A DNA stretch of 64,000 nucleotides from Candidatus Omnitrophota bacterium (GTDB taxonomy: Bacteria > Hinthialibacterota > Hinthialibacteria > OLB16). A program made the position numbers and the translations under genes. Shown piece by piece: positions 17,147 to 26,371 of this stretch. The stretch is taken from the NCBI GenBank assembly GCA_020632575.1, contig JACKFH010000001.1, forward strand, positions 1 to 64,000, in the 5' to 3' direction. Every line of letters starts with the position of its first letter. Within the stretch, counting starts at the first letter, position 1. The notes beneath the pieces are model-generated. The model was given only the letters and a program-made list of their open reading frames with translations. It was not told the origin of the DNA and made no database searches.

Positions 17147-17249
17147 TAGCCCGGCAACTCACTTGCCGGGAATGGGGGCGGAAAGTAGAGGTAAGATCTC
17201 CCCGCCCGTGGAAGGGACACGACAACCCGGAAAATGAGTTTCCGGGCTA
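17147..17249. repeat. Paired palindromic intergenic element, family 3
   Basis: Segment 17147-17170 (TAGCCCGGcaactca...CCGGG) and segment 17226-17249 (CCCGGaaaatga...CCGGGCTA) are inverted copies with four mismatches, and each forms its own hairpin. The 55-base spacing equals that of family 1 at 2550-2656. It sits between GH92 and the second pseudopilin and could also act as a terminator. Confidence 0.75.
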
Positions 17250-17299
17250 CAGATTGGCAATGGACTGGTAGAATAGGGGTTCGAGGAGATGACAATCCA

Positions 17300-18025
<726 letters not shown>

Positions 18026-18095
18026 TGAGGATGGGTCTTAGCTGAGGCCGCGGAGTTGATATGCTACTGCTAAGGTCAAGGAGGTTTTACTCAAG

Positions 18096-18311
18096 ATGGT
18101 TTACCATGTTTATGTCGAACCGGGCGAGGACTTTGGGTACGTTGCCCATTGCCCGGCCATCCCGGGGTGTCATAGCCAAGGGGATAGCCTTGAGGAGGCG
18201 CTCGATAATATTCGGGACGCGATCCGTGGCTGCCTTGAAGCTTTGGACCCCGCTCTGATTCCGCCGCGTTCCGACCGCACGTTCGCGGTCGATCTCGAAA
18301 TCGCGGGCTGA
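18096..18311 (+). CDS. hicB: HicB-type antitoxin
   Basis: 71 residues. The UPF0150 pattern is complete: GYVAHCPAIPGCHSQGDSLEEALDNIRDAI. AAGGAGG lies 11 bases before the ATG. The stop TGA overlaps the ATG of the next gene by one base. No DNA-binding domain is attached, as in short HicB proteins; it should bind and mask the HicA RNase. Order here is antitoxin first, the reverse of the classical hicAB but common elsewhere. Confidence 0.9.
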   Translation: MVYHVYVEPGEDFGYVAHCPAIPGCHSQGDSLEEALDNIRDAIRGCLEALDPALIPPRSDRTFAVDLEIAG

Positions 18312-18538
18312 TGCCCAAACTACCCGTTGTATCAGGGCGTCAGGCTGCTCGAGCGTTCGAAAAAGCGGGGTGGGAATATGTCCGTGTGGCGCGTAGTCGT
18401 CATCTCGTTTATCGACAGACAGGAAATCCTGTGACACTCTCAATTCCAGAACACAAAACTTTGGATCGCGGTCTGCTTCGCGCCCTGATTCGAGACGCGG
18501 GGATGACTGTCCAGGAGTTCATTGATCTTATTGATTAA
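18311..18538 (+). CDS. hicA: HicA-type mRNA interferase toxin
   Basis: 75 residues with the double-stranded-RNA-binding-like HicA fold: LPVVSGRQAARAFEKAGW, then SRHLVY with the conserved His, then LSIPEHKTLDRGLLRALIRDAGMTVQEFI. Usual HicA has G-S-H at the active site; here it reads R-S-R-H, so the His is kept but the Gly-Ser context has shifted. Translation is coupled to hicB. A half copy of repeat family 1 follows the stop. Confidence 0.88.
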   Translation: MPKLPVVSGRQAARAFEKAGWEYVRVARSRHLVYRQTGNPVTLSIPEHKTLDRGLLRALIRDAGMTVQEFIDLID

Positions 18539-18557
18539 AAGAAATGGCGACACCCTT

Positions 18558-18581
18558 GATTCCCGCCTTCGCGGGACTGAC
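18558..18581. repeat. Single hairpin copy of palindromic repeat family 1
   Basis: GATTCCCGCCTTCGCGGG with the flanking ACTGAC matches one arm of the doublet at 2550-2656. It lies between hicA and the convergent epimerase gene. Confidence 0.65.
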
Positions 18582-18591
18582 CGCCCCATCC

Positions 18592-19416
18592 TCACACCGC
18601 CAACACCCCCTTCAAATGCTCCAGCGACCTCACCGCCTCATCCTCTGTCCCGCACTCCACTGAGAGGACACCATCGAAACCCGCCTCTTTCAGACGACTC
18701 ACAATCCGCGTCCAGTCAATGACACCATCTCCGCATGCGCAGCCGACTGCGGTGCCGGTGACTTTGCCGCGTTCCTCCTCGGCTTGCTGGACCGAGATGT
18801 CTTTGGCGTGGACATGGACAATCTTGTCGGCGACCGCGTCGAGCATCTCGTAGGGATCTGTTCCCGCCAGGAAAGTGTTGCCGCAATCGTAATTGACTCG
18901 GATCCATTCCGAATCCACCAAGTCGAGGATACGCGTCAGACTTTCGATCTTCCCGGTGTAGGGGCCATGCTGTTCAATGCCGAGGTAGACCCCGTTGTCT
19001 GCGCAGGTTTCGGAGATCGCCCGAAGGTTCATTTTCATAATCTGGTAGGCGTCCTCCTCGGTGACCCAATCCGGGGGATGCATGTCCTCACAGATCTGAA
19101 CCACATTGACCCCCAGCGCTTTCGCATACGCAATCGCCTTTCTGGCGTAGAGGACTCCGAACTCGACGCTCAATAGATCGGAATGGGTGGAAAGCCCGCT
19201 GATCTTCACACCCGCGTCATCGACCAGCGCCTGGATTACCTGCGGATCCACATCCATGCTCGTCACATGGCAGTACCCGACATTCGACAGGAGGCACCTC
19301 CCCATCAGGAAACACGGCTCCACATACTTGTACCCGATCTCAGACGCCTTCCGAACTCCGTAATCCAGCGATTTGTCCCCGTGACGCACATATTCCAGAT
19401 TAATTCCGATTTCCAT
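18592..19416 (-). CDS. Sugar phosphate isomerase/epimerase (TIM barrel)
   Basis: 274 residues. Visible AP_endonuc_2/xylose isomerase-like elements are LGIEQHGPYTGKI (Glu ligand), VNYDCGNTFLAG (Asp ligand), VHVHAKDI (His) and GVLSVECG (Glu). It also has an unusual Cys-rich stretch, AVGCACGDGVIDW, at the loop that often carries the last ligand. It is divergent from the PmoA-like gene, 92 bases apart, so both may share control. It probably epimerises or isomerises a sugar or cyclitol released by nearby hydrolases; the substrate is not readable. Confidence 0.85.
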   Translation of the reverse strand: MEIGINLEYVRHGDKSLDYGVRKASEIGYKYVEPCFLMGRCLLSNVGYCHVTSMDVDPQVIQALVDDAGVKISGLSTHSDLLSVEFGVLYARKAIAYAKALGVNVVQICEDMHPPDWVTEEDAYQIMKMNLRAISETCADNGVYLGIEQHGPYTGKIESLTRILDLVDSEWIRVNYDCGNTFLAGTDPYEMLDAVADKIVHVHAKDISVQQAEEERGKVTGTAVGCACGDGVIDWTRIVSRLKEAGFDGVLSVECGTEDEAVRSLEHLKGVLAV

Positions 19417-19508
19417 GGCTCCACCTCTTGACTGTATTAACGTACGATTTTACGCTTTTTTGTGCTGACCGCAACCCCGAATTTTTTTTGAAAAGGAGGG
19501 TTTTCACC

Positions 19509-20414
19509 GTGTCCGATACGCCCGTTTTTTCCATAGCCTTCGCCCTCATTCTCATTCACTCCCTGATTTCTTCGCCTCAAGCGCTCCAAATACAGAATGA
19601 GAAGGATGTCATTTCCATTTCTTCAAACGGCCAAACTCTCCTCCAATACAAGTTCGACGAGGTCCCCTACAAACCCTACGTGAAGGAATTCTATACCCCG
19701 AGTGGAATCAACATCCTCCGCGATGCACCCCACGACCACCTTCACCACCACGCTTTGATGTACGCCATCTCAGTCGACGGAGTCAACTTTTGGGAGGAGT
19801 TTCAGGCGCCAGGACAGGAGAAACATGTCGGTTTCGAGGAGATGAGACACGGGGAGGACGGAGCGGGTTTCGTCGAAAAGCTGGATTGGATGAATCCTCG
19901 AACCGATGAGGTGTTGATTCAGGAGACCCGGACCTTGACCGCTTACTCCGAAGAGAACTCAGACGCGTCCCTGATCACCTGGCAGACCGAGTTCTCTCTG
20001 CCCGAAGGAAAGGAACAAGCCACCCTAACCGGCAGCAAGTATTTTGGCCTCGGTATGCGTTTTCTGACATCGATGGACACCGGTGGCAGGTTCTTTAATG
20101 CCGATGGTGGGGTGGGTGTCGAGGCAACTGATGACAAGAATTCGAAGTGGTGCGCCTACACCGCCAAGGCCGATGGCAAGCCGGTCACGATCGCGGTTTT
20201 CGATGATCCCAAGAACCCCCGCTCCCCCGCCAACTGGTACACCATGGACGACCCTTTCGCTTATCTGACCGCCACCCTGGCGCTCGATACGGAGCCGTTG
20301 GTCATGAAAGAGAACCTCCTCCTTCGATACGGGGTTGCGCTGTGGGATGGTGAGGCGTCTTCGGATGAGGTCGAGGCGCTCTATCAGAAATGGCTTCGAC
20401 TTTTGAAAGACTGA
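19509..20414 (+). CDS. PmoA-like (DUF6807) exported protein
   Basis: 301 residues. The GTG at 19509 is chosen because AAGGAGG ends eight bases before it and it places a signal peptide right at the N-terminus (residues 1-25, cut near S-P-Q-A); a reading from 19428 would put 27 residues in front. The core motif YVKEFYTPSGINILRDAPHDHLHHHALMYA is cut here to its pattern: P-Y-V-K-x-F, then D-H-x-H-H-H. Later LLLRYGVALWDG closes the domain. Proteins of this family are labelled methane oxygenase PmoA in databases, but they are unrelated to particulate methane monooxygenase and occur in PVC bacteria beside sugar-degradation genes. Actual function unknown. Confidence 0.8.
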   Translation: MSDTPVFSIAFALILIHSLISSPQALQIQNEKDVISISSNGQTLLQYKFDEVPYKPYVKEFYTPSGINILRDAPHDHLHHHALMYAISVDGVNFWEEFQAPGQEKHVGFEEMRHGEDGAGFVEKLDWMNPRTDEVLIQETRTLTAYSEENSDASLITWQTEFSLPEGKEQATLTGSKYFGLGMRFLTSMDTGGRFFNADGGVGVEATDDKNSKWCAYTAKADGKPVTIAVFDDPKNPRSPANWYTMDDPFAYLTATLALDTEPLVMKENLLLRYGVALWDGEASSDEVEALYQKWLRLLKD

Positions 20415-20430
20415 TCACTTTCGGTGCTCG

Positions 20431-20527
20431 CGCGGACTTGTAGTCCGTGCGTTGGATTTGTGACGGAGTACCACTCCGGCGGGGAGTACAACTCCCCAAA
20501 GAATTCATGGTCCGGAGTGCCACTCCG
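20431..20527. repeat. String of four short hairpins, family 4
   Basis: GCGGACTtgtAGTCCGTGC (20431-20449), CGGAGTaccACTCCG (20464-20478), GGGGAGTacaACTCCCC (20481-20497) and CGGAGTgccACTCCG (20513-20527). All share a GGAGT/ACTCC-type stem with a three-base loop. They fill the gap between the PmoA-like and GH106-like genes, ending 40 bases before the latter's ATG. They may be mobile palindromes, and in RNA they could modulate expression of the downstream gene. Confidence 0.7.
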
Positions 20528-20567
20528 AACCAGCACCAGTGGAAGAATCAATTGGAGGAAATCTAAT

Positions 20568-23500
20568 ATGAAGAACCGAACACACCGACTCCACCCAATT
20601 CTAAGATTTTTCCTTATCATCCCCCTTATGCTCTTAACCAACCTCTCAACCCACGCTGACACCTTCCTCGAGGAATTCAAGAAACCCGATCCCTGGTACC
20701 ACTCGGCCCCTCTTTGGGTTTGGAACGACGATGTCACCGAAGAGAAAATTGAACAGGATCTGGAGATGCTGAAATCTCAGGGTGTCCTCCAGGCCTTTGT
20801 CCATCCCCGCCCTGGACTGATCACTCCCTATCTCTCCGAGGAGTGGGTGAACCTATACGGTTTCGCCGTGAAAACTGCGAAAGAGAAGGGAATGCTCCTC
20901 CACATCTATGACGAGAATTCCTATCCCTCCGGCTTCGCGGGCGGGCATGTTTATCGGCAGCATCCGGAATGGGCGGGCAAAGGAATGGTCCTCGAATCGG
21001 TCGACCAACTCCCTGATGCGCTCTCTGAGGATGTGATTGCGGTGTATCGCAAGGAGGGGGACTCGGTTTCTCGCCTCGAGGAACCGCCACTAGGTGAAAA
21101 CGGCGATTTTCTGATTGCCAAAATTGTTCATGCCGATGCGCGTGCCTGGACTGCGGGTGGTCCCTATGTCGACCTCCTCGAGCCGGGTCTAACAGAGGCC
21201 TTTCTGGAAATCACTTACGAACCCTACCGCAAAAAATTTGGCGAGGAATTTGGCAAGACCGTGCGCGGCGCCTTCACCGATGAACCCCACTTGGTCCCCG
21301 CCGGAAAGGTCCACTGGACCCCGCGATTACCCCAACTTTTCGAGGACCGCTATGGCTACGCTCTCGCAGATGTCATCCCCTCCCTCTTCCAGGATGTTGG
21401 CGACTACAAAAAAGTGCGCTTCGATTTCAACCAACTCCTTCTCGATGAGTTCATCGAACGTTGGTCGAAGCCTTACCACGACTACTGCGAAAAATACGGT
21501 CTCCTTTACACCGGCCACTACTGGGAGCATGGATGGCCCGGTGTGAGTCATGGCCCGGACAACATGGCCATGTACGCTTTCCACCAAATGCCCGCCATCG
21601 ATTGCTTGATGAACCGGTACAGCGAGGATGTTCACGCTCAATTCGGCAATGTCCGCGCGGTTATTGAACTTTCCAGCATCGCCAACCAACTCGGGATGGA
21701 GCGTCGTCTTTGCGAGGTTTACGGAGCGGGCGGATGGGAGATGTCCTTCGCCGACCAGAAACGCATCGCCGATTGGCTGGGCGTATTGGGTGTGAACCTT
21801 TTCAATCAACACCTGACCTACATGACCATTCGGGGCGCCAGGAAGCGGGACCATCCCCTCAGTTTTTCCGATCACGAACCCTGGTGGGATCAGTACCATG
21901 TTCTCGGAGAATACTTGGGGCGACTCGCCTATGCGTTATCCCAGGGCCAGGAGCGAAAGAAAGTCCTGGTCCTCGAACCGACCACCACCGGCTGGAGCCT
22001 CGAAAGAGCCGATGGCCCGAAGGATGAACTCGAAGCGATGGGCGCCGCCTTCCAGGCTTTCATCACGAACCTGAGTCTGAACCAGGTCGAATATGACCTC
22101 GGTAGCGAAAGGACCATCCGCGATCACGGGCGAATCGAGGACGGAAAGTTTATTGTCGGTGATAGAGCCTACGACCTTCTCGTTCTCCATCGGACCTGCG
22201 AGAACCTCTGTCAGTCCACCGCCGATTTGATTGAAACCTATGTGAACGAAGGCGGCTTGATGCTCCTCGTGGGCGGCGCTCCAACTTCGGTCGATGGCAA
22301 AGAGAACTCGAATCTGGCGAAGATCTTTCCGAATCCTCCGGATGAGGGCCAAAGCCTCCTCACAAAGGATGGAAACAAATCTTCCACAATCGACTCCGAA
22401 GAGAAAGTCATCGACTTTCTTCAATCGGAATACGCCTCGATTAGATTCCCGGAACACAGAGGAGGAAAACTCTTTCACCAATTCCGAGAGTTGGAGGACT
22501 CGGGGCTTCTTCTCCTCTGCAACACCAGCGCGGATGAAACAGTCACCGGCCAATGGACTGCGGAGGGTAAGGGAGTTGCTTTGCTCAATCTCTTCACGGG
22601 CGATTCCGAAGCGGCCGCCTTCACGGTCGATGGCGACCAAGTGGCGGTGACATTCGAACTCCCGCCGGCCGGGAGCGCCCTTTACTGGATCACATCGGAG
22701 AAGTCGGAGTCCGCGAAACCGGAGAAAAAGGAATACGGCCCCGTCGAGATGGAACTTGTCGGCATCCAACGGCTCGCTCCAAACGCCCTCCCCTTGGATT
22801 ACCTCGACTACGAAGCCGCATCCGAATCAGGAGAAAACACTTTCTTCTTCGAAGCCCAAACCAAGATCTATCAGGCGCATGGCCTCGATAACGATCCTTG
22901 GGATCGAGCCGTTCAATACGAGGGCGAAATACTGGCGATGGACAAGAAGTTCGGACCCGACACCGGGTTCACGGTCGCCTACCCGTTCCTGATCGAGGGC
23001 TTCGATCAGGCGCCGCCGCTTTCGATTGTGGTGGAGCAGCCCGAACGTTATCAAGTAGCGCTGAATGAAACGAAGGAGGCCTCAGTTTCCGGCACGGCGG
23101 ATCCACATTTCAAATCGCTTCGCTTCGAAGAGGGGGTTCAGACTGGGGCTAATCGTCTCACTCTCATAGCCTCGCCTTTCTCCGTTCACGATGAGGTGGA
23201 GCCGGTCTATGTGATGGGCGATTTCCGGTTAGAGAGCCGCGATAAGGGGTGGGCGATCCTCCCGCCGAAAGAACTCGACTACGGCTCCTGGAAAGACCAA
23301 GGATTGCCCTTCTACTCGGACGCGGTTCGCTACTCGTACCAGGTTCGCAGAGACCAAGAGGACGGCTCGATCCGCCTCCGGTTGACGGACTGGAACGGGA
23401 CGTTAGCCACAGTCTCAGTCAGTGGGAATCAAGTCGGCGTTCTCGGTTTGCCTCCTTACGAGATCGAAATGACCGGTCTCAAGAAGGGGATGAACGAGAT

Positions 23501-23687
23501 CGATATCGATGTCTATGGCAGCCTCAAGAACCTATACGGTCCTCATCATGGGAACCCGGAACTCGGCGCGGCTTGGCCCTCGGGATTCTTGAAAGCGCCG
23601 AAACAGGGCCCTCCGCCAGGAACGGAGTACAGCGTGATTGATTACGGGCTGTTTGCGCCGCCGACTCTCGAGGCGGCCAAAGAGTAG
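20568..23687 (+). CDS. Large secreted glycoside hydrolase, GH106 (alpha-L-rhamnosidase)-like
   Basis: 1039 residues from the ATG at 20568 with GGAGG upstream; a longer frame reaches into the repeat string. The signal peptide covers about residues 1-27 (cut near T-H-A). The catalytic region begins PWYHSAPLWVWNDDVTEEKI and contains YDENSYPSGFAGG, RGAFTDEPHL (about residues 232-241, a likely catalytic or substrate acid), TGHYWEHGWPG and LGVNLFNQHLTYMT. This order is like GH106 and the related uncharacterised clans. The C-terminal third is beta-rich, with a galactose-binding-like module near YSYQVRR. GH106 enzymes remove rhamnose from pectic rhamnogalacturonan. Family assignment is by pattern only. 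Confidence 0.75.
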   Translation: MKNRTHRLHPILRFFLIIPLMLLTNLSTHADTFLEEFKKPDPWYHSAPLWVWNDDVTEEKIEQDLEMLKSQGVLQAFVHPRPGLITPYLSEEWVNLYGFAVKTAKEKGMLLHIYDENSYPSGFAGGHVYRQHPEWAGKGMVLESVDQLPDALSEDVIAVYRKEGDSVSRLEEPPLGENGDFLIAKIVHADARAWTAGGPYVDLLEPGLTEAFLEITYEPYRKKFGEEFGKTVRGAFTDEPHLVPAGKVHWTPRLPQLFEDRYGYALADVIPSLFQDVGDYKKVRFDFNQLLLDEFIERWSKPYHDYCEKYGLLYTGHYWEHGWPGVSHGPDNMAMYAFHQMPAIDCLMNRYSEDVHAQFGNVRAVIELSSIANQLGMERRLCEVYGAGGWEMSFADQKRIADWLGVLGVNLFNQHLTYMTIRGARKRDHPLSFSDHEPWWDQYHVLGEYLGRLAYALSQGQERKKVLVLEPTTTGWSLERADGPKDELEAMGAAFQAFITNLSLNQVEYDLGSERTIRDHGRIEDGKFIVGDRAYDLLVLHRTCENLCQSTADLIETYVNEGGLMLLVGGAPTSVDGKENSNLAKIFPNPPDEGQSLLTKDGNKSSTIDSEEKVIDFLQSEYASIRFPEHRGGKLFHQFRELEDSGLLLLCNTSADETVTGQWTAEGKGVALLNLFTGDSEAAAFTVDGDQVAVTFELPPAGSALYWITSEKSESAKPEKKEYGPVEMELVGIQRLAPNALPLDYLDYEAASESGENTFFFEAQTKIYQAHGLDNDPWDRAVQYEGEILAMDKKFGPDTGFTVAYPFLIEGFDQAPPLSIVVEQPERYQVALNETKEASVSGTADPHFKSLRFEEGVQTGANRLTLIASPFSVHDEVEPVYVMGDFRLESRDKGWAILPPKELDYGSWKDQGLPFYSDAVRYSYQVRRDQEDGSIRLRLTDWNGTLATVSVSGNQVGVLGLPPYEIEMTGLKKGMNEIDIDVYGSLKNLYGPHHGNPELGAAWPSGFLKAPKQGPPPGTEYSVIDYGLFAPPTLEAAKE

Positions 23688-23735
23688 ATCTTTCCGCTAT
23701 CGCCCAGCCATTCGACGGAATAAGATGGACCTCCC

Positions 23736-25376
23736 ATGGATTCCTCGAATCGGAGATATGTTGAGGCGACCGCGCTTATCGTGGGATGGGCCGGTCTGTT
23801 CACGGCGCTCTACCTGACCGCGGGCGGCCCCCTATCTTGGGATGAACTCCTCTACATGGAGACCTCCTGGAACCTGAAAGAGGTCCCCTGGATTCTTAAC
23901 CGGTACGCCCACATCTATTTCCAATCGATCTTCATGCACATGGTCGGCGATCCCATCGAAGGGGCGAAGGTCTACTGGAGTTTCCTGATCTCTTCCAGCA
24001 TCCTCGGAACCTATCTCTGCGCCCGAAGAATGGCCGTGCACTACCCGATCCTCACCGGTCTCATCGCGGTTGCCCTCTTCTTCCACCTTCGTCTCCCCTT
24101 CCGATACTCGGGAACTCCCTATGCCGACTTCTGTTTGATGTTTTTTGGGATCTGGAGCGCGGCTTTTTTTCTCATGGGGTCCGAGAGGGAAGGGAGGTGG
24201 AGACGGGTCCTGTTCATCCTCCTCGGCTTGTTCCTCTTCCTCTCGATCAAATCGAAGGAACACGGGATGGTCTTCTTCGCGCTCCTACTGGGATTGGGTC
24301 GAGTTGAGAACACCTTCACCTGGGAGGCCTTCAAACACGATTTGGTTTTCGTCCTCATCGGCGGACTCTCCGGCGTTCTCCTCTTGGTTGTGGCGGACAC
24401 AGTCGCGCTGGGCAATCCCCTCTACTCCCTCTGGCCGGGCAATGTCGAATCGGTCCTCGACTACAATGTTGGTTCGTTCCAGGAACGCAGCCCCGACTCC
24501 TGGTTGGGGATTTTGACCACTCAGACACTCGCGATCCCCTTTACCCTTTATCTCATGGCCCCCTTTGTCGGTTCGATGGAGGGTTGGAAACGGAGGATCG
24601 TATGGTCGGTTCCCATTCTCTTCGTCCTCTTCCTGACCGCCACATTGGTTTTCATCCGATATCGTGTTTCCGATCGACAGGTGATTGCGATGCTTCCGCT
24701 CCTCTGTGTGGGGGGCTCTCTTTTCTTTCAATCGTTCCTTCGCAACCCGGAGTCCAACCGATGGTTTGTCTTGTCCGCGTTGCCTGCTTTCCTCATCGTG
24801 TTGTTTCGGATTCCGGAAAGAGTCGCCGCCACGGGAGGGTGGACCCCCTTTCCGCTCGAGTCGGCCGTGATCTATCCCGGAGGCGCCCTTCTCCTGGTCA
24901 CCCTTGCCGCTTTGTTACGTGATCGCGCCAACAAGGGGGAAGTGCTCCTCATCGGTATCGTTTTTTGGATGGCACTGCTGCCCGGGGTGAGGGCCAACCT
25001 CTCCAACCTCTATCATGACACCGCGGGGGAAAAATCGCGTGAAAGGTTTTTGCCATTCGAGGAATTTAGGAATCAAATCTCGCTTCAGGGTGAACCGAGG
25101 TGCTTGGTTTCTCCACATATCCACGATGAACTTGGGATGCTCGGACGAAGCTCCGAATCCTGCTCGATGATGTTCGATCTCTATTTCAAGACCGACACGA
25201 ACCCCGATCAATTCACCTATGAATTGCCCTCCGATCAAACTCCTATGAGTTGTGATTTCGATGGAGTTTTCCTGACCGAGGAGGATCTCGCACGGATCGA
25301 CCTGAGCGATTGCAACTACACGATCTTCAAAGCGAAGGAGCGGGGGCTTATCTTCCTTAAGAACCCCTCCCCCTAG
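23736..25376 (+). CDS. Polytopic membrane glycosyltransferase (GT39/ArnT-like)
   Basis: 546 residues with about 11 hydrophobic spans. The first extracytoplasmic loop holds LSWDELLYMETS (Asp-Glu pair near residue 34), corresponding to the conserved acidic loop of GT-C enzymes using polyprenyl-phosphate sugars. The C-terminal 120 residues are soluble. The last five residues (K-N-P-S-P) and the TAG stop lie inside the family 2 palindromic repeat, so insertion of the repeat may have changed the original end. It is followed by a GT2 glycosyltransferase and a methyltransferase on the same strand, suggesting a lipid-linked glycosylation unit. Confidence 0.75.
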   Translation: MDSSNRRYVEATALIVGWAGLFTALYLTAGGPLSWDELLYMETSWNLKEVPWILNRYAHIYFQSIFMHMVGDPIEGAKVYWSFLISSSILGTYLCARRMAVHYPILTGLIAVALFFHLRLPFRYSGTPYADFCLMFFGIWSAAFFLMGSEREGRWRRVLFILLGLFLFLSIKSKEHGMVFFALLLGLGRVENTFTWEAFKHDLVFVLIGGLSGVLLLVVADTVALGNPLYSLWPGNVESVLDYNVGSFQERSPDSWLGILTTQTLAIPFTLYLMAPFVGSMEGWKRRIVWSVPILFVLFLTATLVFIRYRVSDRQVIAMLPLLCVGGSLFFQSFLRNPESNRWFVLSALPAFLIVLFRIPERVAATGGWTPFPLESAVIYPGGALLLVTLAALLRDRANKGEVLLIGIVFWMALLPGVRANLSNLYHDTAGEKSRERFLPFEEFRNQISLQGEPRCLVSPHIHDELGMLGRSSESCSMMFDLYFKTDTNPDQFTYELPSDQTPMSCDFDGVFLTEEDLARIDLSDCNYTIFKAKERGLIFLKNPSP

Positions 25377-25457
25377 CCCCCTCCCCGCACGACGAGGAGG
25401 GGAAATGAAAGTTCCCCCTCTCCACAAAGTGGAGAGGGGGTTAGGGGGAGAGGTTCA
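25362..25457. repeat. Paired palindromic repeat, family 2, overlapping a gene end
   Basis: AACCCCTCCCCCTAGCCCCC / tccccgcacgacgaggagggg, then CCCCCTCTCC acaaagt GGAGAGGGGG and TTAGGGGGAGAGGTT. Outer arms (AACCCCTCCCCCTA and TAGGGGGAGAGGTT) are inverted copies, and two inner hairpins lie between, as in the other paired elements. It supplies the stop codon of the preceding gene. Confidence 0.8.
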
Positions 25458-25504
25458 GGGGGGTATGGGGGAGAGGTTAAAGAAGGGATGGGAAGAGTAA
25501 AAAC

Positions 25505-26359
25505 ATGACCGTAAACCCAACTTATTCAGTTCTCGTCCCCGCCTTCAATGAGGCACAGACCATCCACGAGGTGGTCGACGCCATTCGCTCCCAACACCCC
25601 GACTTCGAGGTGATAGTCATCGATGATGCCTCCACCGACTCCACCGGCGATCTCGCCGAGGAAGCGGGCGCCAATGTGATCCGGCGAAAGACCAACCAGG
25701 GTTATGGAGCCGCGCTCAAGGAGGGGCTGCGTCAGGCGAAGGGCGAGTTCGTTCTCTTCATGGACGCCGACGGACAGCACCGCGCCGAGGAACTATCGAA
25801 ACTGATCGAGGAGATCGAAGGGGCCGACATGGTGGTGGGGAGTCGTCCTAAGGAGATCCTGGTCCGGTCACGGAGTTGGGGAAAGAAATTCTTGGCTTGG
25901 ATCGCCAATTACCTCTCACGGCAAGAGATCCCCGACCTGAACTCGGGTTTTAGAATCCTTCGCAAAGAGGCCGCTCTGTCCTATCTTCCAATCCTTCCCA
26001 ACGGGTTCTCTCTAACCACCACGATCACCCTCGCGATGCTCAAGGATGGACGCGAGGTGCGTTATGTCCCGATCGAGGGGAGCCCGCGCAAAGGAGGCGA
26101 AAGCCAAGTCCGGATGGTGCGCGATGGGATGGGAACTCTCTTGATGATCCTCCGGGTCATCATGCTTTTCGATCCGCTCCGGGTCTTCACTCCCATCGCC
26201 CTGGTTCAGATCGTCCTGGGTGTCCTCTACACCCTCTACACCGTGGTGAGCGACACCAACATCACAGAAACCAGTCCGATGCTCCTCCTCTCCGGGTTCG
26301 GATTTCTCTTCTTCGGCCTCCTCGCCGACCAGGTCTCCAACCTTCGCCGCGGGGGATGA
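25505..26359 (+). CDS. GT2 glycosyltransferase with two C-terminal membrane helices (DPM1-like)
   Basis: 284 residues. GT-A features: SVLVPAFNEA at the start, VIVIDDASTDST (nucleotide binding), the metal-binding DADG (residues 87-90) and GQHRAEE. SGFRILRKEA marks the acceptor loop. Two membrane helices lie at about 218-241 and 252-270. This layout fits enzymes that load a sugar onto undecaprenyl or dolichyl phosphate. It would supply donor for the membrane transferase just upstream. The gene follows 130 bases after that gene, separated by a palindromic repeat. Confidence 0.87.
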   Translation: MTVNPTYSVLVPAFNEAQTIHEVVDAIRSQHPDFEVIVIDDASTDSTGDLAEEAGANVIRRKTNQGYGAALKEGLRQAKGEFVLFMDADGQHRAEELSKLIEEIEGADMVVGSRPKEILVRSRSWGKKFLAWIANYLSRQEIPDLNSGFRILRKEAALSYLPILPNGFSLTTTITLAMLKDGREVRYVPIEGSPRKGGESQVRMVRDGMGTLLMILRVIMLFDPLRVFTPIALVQIVLGVLYTLYTVVSDTNITETSPMLLLSGFGFLFFGLLADQVSNLRRGG

Positions 26360-26371
26360 CAGACCGGTCCA

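Noticed and set aside
19509..20414. PmoA name suggesting methane oxidation
   Set aside because: The protein is exported and soluble and lacks the membrane helices and metal sites of particulate methane monooxygenase; the name is a database legacy for DUF6807.
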